Below, piece by piece: positions 7,435-15,458 of a stretch of 36,654 bases of DNA. A model generated the notes under the pieces. That model was given only the letters and a program-made list of their open reading frames with translations. It searched no databases and was not told where the DNA came from. The position numbers and the translations under genes are program-made. Position 1 is the stretch's first letter; each line of letters starts with the position of its first letter. Origin of the DNA: Bacteroidia bacterium (GTDB taxonomy: Bacteria > Bacteroidota > Bacteroidia > Bacteroidales > Azobacteroidaceae); contig BNTW01000022.1 in assembly GCA_025996895.1 (NCBI GenBank), positions 1 through 36,654 of the forward strand, read 5' to 3'.

Positions 7435-7645
7435 AGCAAAAGATTGTAAAATATTCTATTTTACTCTATGAAATTCGGCTTTTAAAATCAAATCATAAGG
7501 AAGGATTATTGCGCAAGATTGTTTTGGATGAGAATGAGAGGAAGAGGTTGAGTAAGAATTTTTTCATGTCGTAACTTTAATAGAGTTACTGAACTGAGCG
7601 AGAACGTAAATTAAATATTAAAAAATCCAACTAATTATCCGAACT
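7435..7645. other. Gene-free stretch without a recognised feature
   Basis: This AT-rich region lies between the C39 exporter gene and the inverted-repeat element. The only small frame with a reasonable start is 24 codons on the minus strand (7493-7567, MKKFLLNLFLSFSSKTI...). It has a hydrophobic start but no double-glycine leader. No RNA gene or promoter pair is convincing here. Confidence 0.4.
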
Positions 7646-7757
7646 ATCTCCTGTTTTCGACAATAGGACACCCAAAATAGCCATCCCCAAAATTATATCT
7701 CTCTATGTATCAGGAATATATTTTTTGTTAACATCTTTTATGTCGAAAACAGGAAAT
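7646..7757. mobile_element. 112-bp MITE-like or invertible element with 17-bp terminal inverted repeats
   Basis: The left arm ATCTCCTGTTTTCGACA (7646-7662) and the right arm (7741-7757) are reverse complements with one mismatch; the inner 14 bases match perfectly. The 78-base interior is AT-rich and holds no convincing gene. The right arm ends two bases before the open frame of the truncated LRR protein begins, so the element sits where that gene lost its 5' end. Size and structure fit a non-autonomous miniature transposon. A DNA-inversion site is an alternative, since a TAATTTTG box (7695-7688, minus strand) lies inside. No target-site duplication could be established. Confidence 0.5.
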
Positions 7758-7759
7758 TT

Positions 7760-9353
7760 GTGATATTATTCTCTGAATATCAGCGTATTTGGAAAAAATG
7801 CAATTTCGACATCGGCCTGAAAGGTGTTTTCTCTTTCGATTTCGGAAAAACGGTAGAGAATAACCTGCCCGTCGGCGACCTGCGAACGTTTGAATTTTAT
7901 ATGGACGGACATTTGAATATCGACCTCTTGCTCAAATATGTTTTTACGGCTAAAATTGAGGAAAGCAAAGAAAATCTTATAAAAAAAGATGTACTTCCCG
8001 TAGCGAAATTCCGGTTTATGGTAGGCAACGTGCCGGTGATTATTTTTGTCTATACCCATCTCTACAAGCGGTATGAACTGGCGGCAAATTCCGAAATTAC
8101 GATGAGCGCGGGTTGCTACCTGCAAGCCAATGCAAAATTAGGCTTAAATTACACAAAAGATGCGGGAGTATCCCCGATCATGTCGTTTAATTCAGATTAC
8201 GGAATTTATGGTCCGACATTTCACCGCCAAAGGCTCTTTGTCGGCCAAAGGCTCTTATTATCCGAGAATTGAATTTGAAATATACAAGATTTTATGTCCT
8301 TGGGTAGAGCTTATACCCTATGTGAGGACTGATTTTGAGAGCGGCATGCGGGCAAGCACCGACGACAACAACTACTTGGCATGGACGTCGAAAAGTTATG
8401 CCGGCATGGATTTCAGGGGAGGATTCAATATAGACGCAGGCATTTTCCTTCCGTTGATAAAGCTATGGGAATCAGATACATACAACCTCAAAGACGCGAT
8501 GTTGCTGGATATGCCTAAAAAAATTGAGTTGGTTTCGCCCGAAAACGGCACAAAAGTGAATGCAGGCGAGCCGGTAGAAGTCAGTTTTAAGGTCAGTTCC
8601 TTGAACAATGTTGCAAAAACCTATTTCCCCTGCATCGGCGGATTGGTGAATTTTGTTACGAATGGCGAAACGGATAAAGCAGTAGCTGTTTCCGGCATGG
8701 ACGGCCGGGTTTCGGTCAAATGGAAACCGAAAGACAAGGACGACCAATTGACGGCGAAAATTGTGGATAAGGATGGGGAAACCATCAGCGAAGCCGTTTT
8801 TACGCCCGAATACAATGACGATGAAGAGGCCCAAATCCGCGAAATGCTTGTCAAACTCTATCACGATACTGACGGCGATAATTGGTTGCATAAAGATAAT
8901 TGGCTTTCGGACAAACCAATTGATGAATGGTTTGGGATAAGGTATTTGCAGGGTTGGTTTGGAATATACTTGAATGATAATCAACTCAAGGGAACTATAG
9001 ATATGAGAGGCTGCACAAGTTTATATGAATTGCACTGCATTGGCAATCAACTAACGAATCAGCTAACGAGTTTAAATGTGAGTGGTTGTACAAGTTTAGC
9101 AGCCTTGTTTTGTGAAAACAATCAGCTAACAAGTTTGAATGTCAGCGATTGCACAAGTTTAACGGGATTGGATTGCACAAACAATAAAATTCTATCCGAA
9201 ATTCCGGTATGGTTTAAGCAAGTAACCTATTTTTATTATGATGTTCGGTATAGCTATGATTGGGAAAATGGTGTGATGAAATATACCGACAAAGGCGTAG
9301 GTTGGTGGTATCCGGGCGAGCCGGAAAAAGGCTATCATGGTTATGGTTGGTAG
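7760..9353 (+). pseudogene. Frameshifted, 5'-truncated leucine-rich-repeat surface protein
   Basis: Two overlapping frames make one broken protein. The first (7760-8272) has no proper start or signal peptide. The second carries the same protein on from about 8241. The frame is lost through 19 extra bases (8222-8240) that partly duplicate the next bases (CCAAAGGCTCTT twice); removing them rejoins GIYGPTF with SAKGSYYPRIEFEIYK. Downstream are an Ig-like segment (SPENGTKVNAGEPVEVSF ...), then LVKLYHDTDGDNWLHKDNWL, a signature of Bacteroidota LRR surface proteins. It precedes two to three 21-residue repeats (LTSLNVSGCTSLAALFCENNQ). The end, GYHGYGW, has no T9SS tail. The 112-bp inverted-repeat element abuts its truncated start. 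Original function unknown, probably extracellular binding. Confidence 0.7.
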
Positions 9354-9470
9354 AGAAATAATGCCGTCAGGCGTTTCATTCAATAGAGCGCAAGTATATA
9401 TTTGTCCAAAAAGGCTGAAAGCCCTGAAAAATAATGATTATAATTTGGGAATTATAGGGAGTATCCAAAA
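9354..9470. other. Convergent intergenic region
   Basis: A 117-base AT-rich gap between the LRR pseudogene and the epimerase. It holds the weak terminator at 9408-9424 and a 7-bp hairpin at 9439-9456 (TATAATT/AATTATA, loop TGGG). No gene is seen. Confidence 0.5.
9408..9424 (-). terminator. Possible terminator of the mannan operon
   Basis: On the minus strand, downstream of the epimerase stop at 9471, GGCT (9423-9420) pairs with AGCC (9416-9413) around TTC, followed by five T (9412-9408). The stem is short, so it is weak alone. An AT-rich 7-bp hairpin (9439-9445 with 9450-9456) lies just upstream and may add to it. Confidence 0.4.
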
Positions 9471-10640
9471 TTATATCCGAACTATTTCCATGCACATACG
9501 GGCGTTGTGATAGGGACATTTCCAGAAACCGGCTTTGTCGTCGGTGTGTTTTTGCCGTCCGTCGGGGGCAGTACTCCACACCCATTCGCCGTTTTTTTTG
9601 TCTAAAATATGATTTTGAATATATTGCCAGCAATTTTTGGCGATGTGTAAATATTTTTCGTTTCCTGAAATTTGGTAGGCATAGGTTGAGCCGACAACGG
9701 TTTCGGCTTGTACCCACCAGTGACGGTTGAGGTCAGTATGATTTCCGTTCGTTTCATAAATCATGGAGCCATCTGGTTGCAGGCCTTCGTAAGCCGCTTC
9801 CGCAATAGCAATGGAAAGCGGTTTGACTTGAGTGAGCAATTCCGTGTCGCCCAATACTTCCGCTGCTTCATACAAGAGCCAGGCGCATTCAATATCGTGT
9901 CCATAGGAAACGATTTGCGATTGACTTTCCCATTTTTCGTTGAAGAAAAGGATTAAATGACGCGTTTGCGACGAAATAATATGATTACAGAAGATATGAA
10001 TTAATCGTTCGTGCGCTTTGACCAATTCCGCATCTCGCCATACGCGAAGCAGGTTTGTGTATGGCTCAATAATATGCAAATGCGTGTTCATGGATTTGGG
10101 AACGTTGGCGTCGCGCTCACTGAGGCGCATGTCCTCAATCGGCTGCCAATCGCGATTTAAGGCTTCAACATATCCACCATAAATGGGGTCATAAGCGTGT
10201 TTTTCCAACAAACGGAAGATTTTGACGGCTTCTTCCAACGCTTCCGGCCGGCCGGTAGCACGATAAAATTCCGAAAAACCGTACAAGGCAAATCCCTGCG
10301 CATAAACCTGTTTGCGTGGATTGACCGGATTTCCCAAATAATCCAATTCCCAATAAACACCGCCGTATTCTTTGTCGATAAAATGATTTAGAATATAATG
10401 AAACGCGCGCGCGGCAGTGGCCAAATATTCCGGATTTTTAAATAAGCGGTAGGCCGCGGAAAATGTCCACAAGATGCGGGCGTTCAATACCGCTCCCTTG
10501 TTTGCTTGCTTGTGCAAGTGTTCGTGACCATCAATACGACCGTAGAAGCCGCCGTGTTCGTTGTCTATGGTTTTCTTTATCCAGTACGGAAGAATATCTT
10601 CAACGAGTTCGCGATGTAATTCTTGTTTTAATGTTTGCAT
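9471..10640 (-). CDS. AGE-family mannobiose/cellobiose 2-epimerase
   Basis: This cytosolic enzyme inverts C2 of the reducing sugar, converting beta-1,4-mannobiose to mannosyl-beta-1,4-glucose. From the ATG at 10640 it is 389 residues, normal for cellobiose 2-epimerases; longer upstream frames have no homology. The (alpha/alpha)6 barrel opens with DNEHGGFYGRIDG and ends with FWKCPYHNARMCMEI. Conserved histidines are visible at H189 (NTHLHIIEPYT), H248 (YGHDIECAW) and H378 (CPYHNAR), the set used for proton transfer in this family, as is R54 (NARILW). The start codon overlaps the symporter stop (TAATG), so translation is coupled. Its place after GH130 and the symporter repeats the B. fragilis gene order in which the epimerase feeds mannosylglucose phosphorylase. 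That context favours mannobiose over cellobiose as the natural substrate. Confidence 0.9.
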   Translation of the reverse strand: MQTLKQELHRELVEDILPYWIKKTIDNEHGGFYGRIDGHEHLHKQANKGAVLNARILWTFSAAYRLFKNPEYLATAARAFHYILNHFIDKEYGGVYWELDYLGNPVNPRKQVYAQGFALYGFSEFYRATGRPEALEEAVKIFRLLEKHAYDPIYGGYVEALNRDWQPIEDMRLSERDANVPKSMNTHLHIIEPYTNLLRVWRDAELVKAHERLIHIFCNHIISSQTRHLILFFNEKWESQSQIVSYGHDIECAWLLYEAAEVLGDTELLTQVKPLSIAIAEAAYEGLQPDGSMIYETNGNHTDLNRHWWVQAETVVGSTYAYQISGNEKYLHIAKNCWQYIQNHILDKKNGEWVWSTAPDGRQKHTDDKAGFWKCPYHNARMCMEIVRI

Positions 10641-12094
10641 TATTTGTTGTTTCTTTTTGCCTCTAATTCTTCGGCAATTTCTTTCACTCTCTTTTCCGTA
10701 AGCGGATAGAAAATCATGCCTACGAATGCCAGCAGTGCACAAATGGCAGGGAAGATGCTGAGCATCAGGCGTTCACCTAAAATCGTTTCCGGAAGTTGAG
10801 GCAAATATTGATTGGCCAGATCTTCGCTGTAGTGGAAGATTGCCAATATCCAACCGCCCAAAGCTGCTCCCAACGCCCATCCTAATTTTTGCGACATGGA
10901 GGAAGAAGAGAATATTAAACCTGAAGCCCTGCGATTGGTTTTTAATTCTTCATAATCTACAATATCGGCAAACATACTCCACAGCAACGGCAATACATAA
11001 CCGGCACAGATAGAGATTAATACCTGCAAAATGATAATCCACGTAATATTATTGGGAATGAAGAAAAAGACGACACTTAAGATAGCCGCTATTAACATGG
11101 CAATCATATAGGTATTCCGCTTGCCGTATTTAGCCGAAATACTCGGTGCCAAGACAACTCCCACAATATTAGCCGCTTGACCGATCATGAAATAGATAGT
11201 CGCCATGTCCCAGCCAAAGAAAGGCATTTTGTAGGAACTGCCTACATAATCGCGGAAGAAAAAGATGGCTACACCATCACGTACTGCGTTAAATAAGAGG
11301 GCTGCCAATCCGGTGGCTACCAAAATCCACCAGGGGGCATTATGGAAAAGATTCTTTAAATCTTGTTTTACGGTCACCTCTTTTTCTTCATTCACCGGTT
11401 CTACCCGTTCGCGAGTCATTGCAAAACACAAGAAAAACAAGATCGCACAGATCGTACCGATCACCGCCACTCCCAGCACCCAAGCGATAGGCGAGGTACT
11501 GATGGAAGTTTCGGCAGAGGCTTGAGCGGCGGCGGCTTGCGCTTTGTCAAAAGTTTCAGGATCAAATGTTTTTGCAAAGAAATCCACTAAGGGTTGCAAG
11601 AGCATAAAAGTGATGAAACTCCCGATAAAAGCAAAAGTCATCCGGTAGGAAGAAAGCACGTTGCGCTCTTTCGGATCGGGCGACATTACGCCTAGCAAAG
11701 ACGCATAAGGCACATTGATGATGGAATAGACCAACATCATCAAAATAAAGGTCACATAAGCATAAATCAATTTACCGGTTTGAGCGAAATCCGGCACAAA
11801 AAAAGTAATGACGCCCATCACGGCAAAAGGAATCGCAAACCAAAGCAAATAAGGACGATACCTTCCCCAACGGGTTTTGGTGCGGTCGGCAACCATGCCA
11901 ACTATGACATCGAAAAAAGAGTCAAACAGCCGGGAAATCAGAAACATCGTTCCGGCAGCCGCAGCAGGAATGCCAAAAACATCGGTATAGAAAAACAGCA
12001 AATACATGCCGAAAATTTTCCAAAACATGGAAGAAGCCATGTCACCAAAGCCGTAACCGACTTTATCCTTTAATGTGATTGTTTGTGCTTTCAT
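10640..12094 (-). CDS. GPH/MFS sugar:cation symporter (mannobiose uptake)
   Basis: A 484-residue inner-membrane transporter of the glycoside-pentoside-hexuronide (MelB-like) family. The opening KDKVGYGFGDMASSMFWKIFGMYLLFFYTDVFG and the loop MVADRTKTRWGRYRPYLLW are family signatures. About twelve hydrophobic helices are visible, with a long cytoplasmic loop after helix 6 (RERVEPVNEEKEVTVKQDLKNL). The C-terminus is short and basic. It lies six bases after GH130 and overlaps the epimerase by one base, between the enzymes that consume its substrate. That position and the matching B. fragilis operon support beta-1,4-mannobiose or a similar manno-disaccharide as cargo. The coupling ion (Na+ or H+) cannot be read from the sequence. 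Confidence 0.88.
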   Translation of the reverse strand: MKAQTITLKDKVGYGFGDMASSMFWKIFGMYLLFFYTDVFGIPAAAAGTMFLISRLFDSFFDVIVGMVADRTKTRWGRYRPYLLWFAIPFAVMGVITFFVPDFAQTGKLIYAYVTFILMMLVYSIINVPYASLLGVMSPDPKERNVLSSYRMTFAFIGSFITFMLLQPLVDFFAKTFDPETFDKAQAAAAQASAETSISTSPIAWVLGVAVIGTICAILFFLCFAMTRERVEPVNEEKEVTVKQDLKNLFHNAPWWILVATGLAALLFNAVRDGVAIFFFRDYVGSSYKMPFFGWDMATIYFMIGQAANIVGVVLAPSISAKYGKRNTYMIAMLIAAILSVVFFFIPNNITWIIILQVLISICAGYVLPLLWSMFADIVDYEELKTNRRASGLIFSSSSMSQKLGWALGAALGGWILAIFHYSEDLANQYLPQLPETILGERLMLSIFPAICALLAFVGMIFYPLTEKRVKEIAEELEAKRNNK

Positions 12095-12100
12095 GATAGC

Positions 12101-13273
12101 TTATTTAAGTTGTTTTAAGTTCTTGTCAATCAGTTTATAAATTGCTTCGACGGAAGTGCGCGAGCGTCCGCCGTCAGCCGGCGTGTGCAGGCAATAATCC
12201 GTCAATTTATCAATCGTGGAAGTGGCCACGTGCATGCGTGTATCGGACGAAGCGTAATAAATATACACTGTTCCGTCTTCGTCTGCAATCCAGCCGTTGG
12301 AAAACAGCACGTTAGAAACATCGCCGACACGTTCTTTGCGTTTGGGTGCCATGAAATGACCGGCCGGCTCGGCAATGATTTTCGTCGGGTCTTCCAAATC
12401 GGTCATGTACAAATACAGCACATAACGCAATCCGGCAGCGCAAGCGCGAACGCCATGTGCGAGATGTAGCCAACCTTTATCCGTTTTAATCGGGTGGGGG
12501 CCTTCGCCGTTTTTCACTTCTTTAATGGTGTGATATTGACGGAAATTGATGATTTTTTCGTCATTCACTTCCGCTTTCGTCATGTCGTCGATTAATGCCC
12601 AGCCGATACCACCGCCCGATCCGGCGTCAATGAAACCGTCTTGTGGACGCGTGTAAAGTGCGTATTTCCCGCCGACAAATTCGGGATGAAGTACCACATT
12701 GCGTTGTTGGGATTTGGAAATTAAATCGGGAAGTCGTTCCCACGTTTTCAAATCCCGGGTGCGGACAATCCCGCACGAAGCCGTCGCGGAAGATAAATCG
12801 CCGGGAGCAGCCGCCGGGTCTTTCCGTTCGGCGCAGAATAAGCCGTAGATCCATCCGTCTTGGTGGCGTGTCAAGCGCATATCATAGACGTTGATTTCGG
12901 GGTCTTCCACATCGGGCAACAAAATCGGATATTCCCAAAAACGAAAATTATCGATACCGTTGGGACTTTCGGCTATCGCAAAAAACGATTTCCGGTCGTC
13001 GCCTTCTACGCGGACAACCAAAATGTACTTATTGTTCCATTTCATTGCGCCCGAATTAAATGTGCCGTTCATGCCGATACGTTCCAGCAACAGCGGATTA
13101 TCCTTTTCGTTGAAATCGTACCGCCAAATGAGCGGCGTATGTCCGGCCGTCAAAACCGGACTTTTATAACGCTGATAAATACCGTTCGTTTTTTCTTTTT
13201 TCTGATTTTTTCGGGACAAAAGCGATTCGTGTTCCCGAAATATCTTTTTTATTTTGTCTTGAAATAATTCCAT
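12101..13273 (-). CDS. GH130 4-O-beta-D-mannosyl-D-glucose phosphorylase
   Basis: This cytosolic enzyme phosphorolyses Man-beta-1,4-Glc to alpha-mannose-1-phosphate and glucose. The 390-residue length is nearly that of the characterised B. fragilis enzyme. The general acid aspartate falls at D131 (INVYDMRLT). Other family blocks are VRVEGDDRKSFFAIAES, the phosphate-site region around R150 and TRPQDGFIDAGSGGGIGW, and EGPHPIKTDKGWLHLAHGV, ending in YYASSDTRMHVAT. The GDDRKS loop and the long N-terminal helix fit subfamily GH130_1 rather than the mannooligosaccharide phosphorylases of GH130_2. There is no signal peptide, as expected for a cytosolic phosphorylase. It lies 9 bases after the GH26 lipoprotein gene and 6 bases before the symporter gene. 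Confidence 0.93.
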   Translation of the reverse strand: MELFQDKIKKIFREHESLLSRKNQKKEKTNGIYQRYKSPVLTAGHTPLIWRYDFNEKDNPLLLERIGMNGTFNSGAMKWNNKYILVVRVEGDDRKSFFAIAESPNGIDNFRFWEYPILLPDVEDPEINVYDMRLTRHQDGWIYGLFCAERKDPAAAPGDLSSATASCGIVRTRDLKTWERLPDLISKSQQRNVVLHPEFVGGKYALYTRPQDGFIDAGSGGGIGWALIDDMTKAEVNDEKIINFRQYHTIKEVKNGEGPHPIKTDKGWLHLAHGVRACAAGLRYVLYLYMTDLEDPTKIIAEPAGHFMAPKRKERVGDVSNVLFSNGWIADEDGTVYIYYASSDTRMHVATSTIDKLTDYCLHTPADGGRSRTSVEAIYKLIDKNLKQLK

Positions 13274-13281
13274 GATGAATT

Positions 13282-14445
13282 TTATTTATGTGCATTGAGG
13301 GTAATCATTTTGGGTTTCGCCACGAAAGACCGAAAATCTACTTCGCTTGCACCGCCCGGATAAGGCACATAGAAATGGCGCGGCCGGTCGGGGGCATTCC
13401 GCCAGAAAAGAATATAGGATATTTTGTAATCTTTAATGGTATTATAAACGGCGTCGGAAAAGAAAAAAGGATAGGGGATACTTTCCATGCCACTCTCTGT
13501 AACGGCCGGAATTTTACCGCTTTTTTCAGCAACCGCTGTCAGAATAGCCAAATTTGTCGTCATATTTTTTTTGTACTCGTTGATTTGGAAAGCGATTTTT
13601 TCCGGATTGGTGTTATCGTTTTCACCGTTGGCATAACAGTCAAAGCCGAGAATATCCACGTATTCATTGCCCGGATAGCGTTCCAAATATTCCGCTTCAC
13701 TTTGTACGTAATTGGGAGAATAAGCATAGAGCAGATTATGCACTTGACGCGTGTCGCGCAGGTATTCGACAGTCATCATCCATAATTTTTTGTATTCTTC
13801 TGGCGTACATTGCTTGTTGCCCCACCAAAACCAACTGCCGGAATGTTCGTGATACAGGCGGAACATCACCGGAATGAGTTGTCCGTTGTCGTCTTTCAAA
13901 TCCCAAAAGAAATCGGCAACTTTATCCAGCCAGCCCAAGAATTTGTCGTGATTTTGTCCGTCGGGAAGCAGGGAGGCCACGACACGAGTGAGCGTGTCGC
14001 AATCCCAAGCATTTCCGCCGGTGAGGATATTATCGCCGTGCCAGCTAATCGTATTGATACCGCCTAAATGGTGGACTTCGCGGATATAGCGTTTCATATT
14101 ATCGAAATAAATAGAATCCAGATTGTATTCCGCACCTAATTCGATGTGGCCGATTTCCCAACCGAAAATGGCCGGATAGCGTCCGGTAACTCCGAGTACG
14201 TCCGAATGTCCGGGCTCGTTATACCAGGTATGTCCGTAAGCCAAATCGTCCTGATGTCCCAGCATAATCCCCACGTTGAGCAGGGAATCCATGCGATTGT
14301 ATAAAACTGCCGTTTCGGGAGTTGCATTTGCATCTGTCAGCGGACGAACAGCCGAAATATCCAAAATGATTGCTTCCTGTGTCGGTTTTTGCTTGCAGGA
14401 AAAAAGGCAAAGAGCCATCAAGGAGAATAGCAGTATGCTTCTCAT
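13282..14445 (-). CDS. GH26 beta-mannanase lipoprotein (ManA-like)
   Basis: Endo- or mannobiose-releasing beta-1,4-mannanase. From ATG 14445 (387 residues) the signal is MRSILLFSLMALCLFSC with a lipobox Cys at 17, so it is a lipoprotein. A GTG at 14454 overlapping the GH5 stop is a less likely start. The GH26 TIM barrel starts at GIMLGHQDDLAYGHTW. The acid/base Glu is E200 (LYHEHSGSWFWWG) and the nucleophile E317 (AVTESGME). The protein resembles B. fragilis ManA, the neighbour of mannosylglucose phosphorylase there, which releases mannobiose. The residues after the lipid Cys (KQKPTQE) lack the acidic surface-export signal common in Bacteroidota, so a periplasmic location is more likely; this is an inference. 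Confidence 0.9.
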   Translation of the reverse strand: MRSILLFSLMALCLFSCKQKPTQEAIILDISAVRPLTDANATPETAVLYNRMDSLLNVGIMLGHQDDLAYGHTWYNEPGHSDVLGVTGRYPAIFGWEIGHIELGAEYNLDSIYFDNMKRYIREVHHLGGINTISWHGDNILTGGNAWDCDTLTRVVASLLPDGQNHDKFLGWLDKVADFFWDLKDDNGQLIPVMFRLYHEHSGSWFWWGNKQCTPEEYKKLWMMTVEYLRDTRQVHNLLYAYSPNYVQSEAEYLERYPGNEYVDILGFDCYANGENDNTNPEKIAFQINEYKKNMTTNLAILTAVAEKSGKIPAVTESGMESIPYPFFFSDAVYNTIKDYKISYILFWRNAPDRPRHFYVPYPGGASEVDFRSFVAKPKMITLNAHK

Positions 14446-14450
14446 AAATA

Positions 14451-15446
14451 TCACTGTCTTAATGTATTACGAATTATATTACCCCATTCTGTTAAATCGC
14501 TTTCTTTCCAATTGGATACAGGCGAGGGTATGCTTCCGGGTTGATCGTCGGCAACAATCATCGAACAAGTTTCGGTTTTGCTGGAAATAGACCAAGCCGC
14601 CCAACTCAAACGATGATCGGCCATCCATTGCGTCCATGCCTGCCATTCCGGATAGTCAATCGGGCCGTCGCCGGTGGCTTCCATGCCCGCACATTCCGAA
14701 ACAAAAATCGGCAGGCCTTTGGACAACGCATAATCTCCGCGATCGCGCAATTCCTGATGATGTGTTCCGGCATAAAAATGTAGCGTGTACATCAAATTAT
14801 TGAAGCCTGTAATCGGATCATCAGCTACTACATGCACGTCCTGATCCCAATGTGGATTACCTACTAAAATAATATTGTCGGGATCGATGGCGCGAATGGT
14901 TTGAATGACTTCAATCGAATAGGCTTTTACGGCTTCCCACGGCATGTCGCCCCAAGGCTCGTTGAAAATCTCATAAATCACGTTGGGTACACCTTTGTAT
15001 TGGGTGGCCACGTCGGTAAAAAACTTTTTGGCCGCGTCTAAATGAATATAATGTGCATGCCAATCGACGATCACATAGCTGTCGTTGGCAATGGCCGCAT
15101 TCACTACATTGGTCAGGCAAGTCATAGCCAACGTCGAATCCGTCAGATACGCACCTTCCGGTTCTACGCCTATCGCTGCCCGTACTACTTCGGCCTTCCA
15201 ATCGGATTTAAAAGTAGCTACCGCGTCGGCATTGTAGTATTTATCCCACCAGCAATGCCAGCCTAAACTGACGCCCTTCAAAACCAATGTATCGCCGTTT
15301 TGATCAACCAAAGCCGTTCCCCGAACGGATAATTGTCCGTGTCGGCCTACCAAAGTAGTGTCTGTCTGTGTTTCGTTTGTCGTATTTCCTTTGTTGCAAG
15401 CAACAAGGCAGAGAATGCATGCTGTCAATAATAATGTTTTTCTCAT
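14451..15446 (-). CDS. GH5 endo-beta-1,4-glucanase/mannanase lipoprotein
   Basis: A 331-residue lipoprotein (signal MRKTLLLTACILCLVAC, lipid Cys 17). The TIM barrel begins HGQLSVRGTALVDQNGDTLVLKGVSLGWHCWW, typical of GH5 subfamily 2 endoglucanases. The acid/base is E163 (YEIFNEPWG) and the nucleophile E251 (IFVSECAG). DWHAHY and YTLHFYAGTHH are the other barrel-end motifs. Subfamily 2 members mostly cut beta-1,4-glucosyl bonds in cellulose or glucomannan. In this operon, between GH3 and GH26, a glucomannan role is most plausible. There are 12 bases to the GH3 gene upstream, and its TGA lies just before the GH26 start downstream. Confidence 0.87.
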   Translation of the reverse strand: MRKTLLLTACILCLVACNKGNTTNETQTDTTLVGRHGQLSVRGTALVDQNGDTLVLKGVSLGWHCWWDKYYNADAVATFKSDWKAEVVRAAIGVEPEGAYLTDSTLAMTCLTNVVNAAIANDSYVIVDWHAHYIHLDAAKKFFTDVATQYKGVPNVIYEIFNEPWGDMPWEAVKAYSIEVIQTIRAIDPDNIILVGNPHWDQDVHVVADDPITGFNNLMYTLHFYAGTHHQELRDRGDYALSKGLPIFVSECAGMEATGDGPIDYPEWQAWTQWMADHRLSWAAWSISSKTETCSMIVADDQPGSIPSPVSNWKESDLTEWGNIIRNTLRQ

Positions 15447-15458
15447 GGTATTTTGTGT

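Noticed and set aside
7493..7567. 24-codon minus-strand frame (MKKFLLNLFLSF...) upstream of the C39 exporter as a possible cargo peptide
   Set aside because: It has no double-glycine leader and no mature part after the hydrophobic start.
7634..9490. 15-of-16 base match between 7635-7650 and 9475-9490 (TATCCGAACTATYTCC)
   Set aside because: Several such matches are expected by chance between two places in a 36-kb window, and similarity fades outside the 16 bases.
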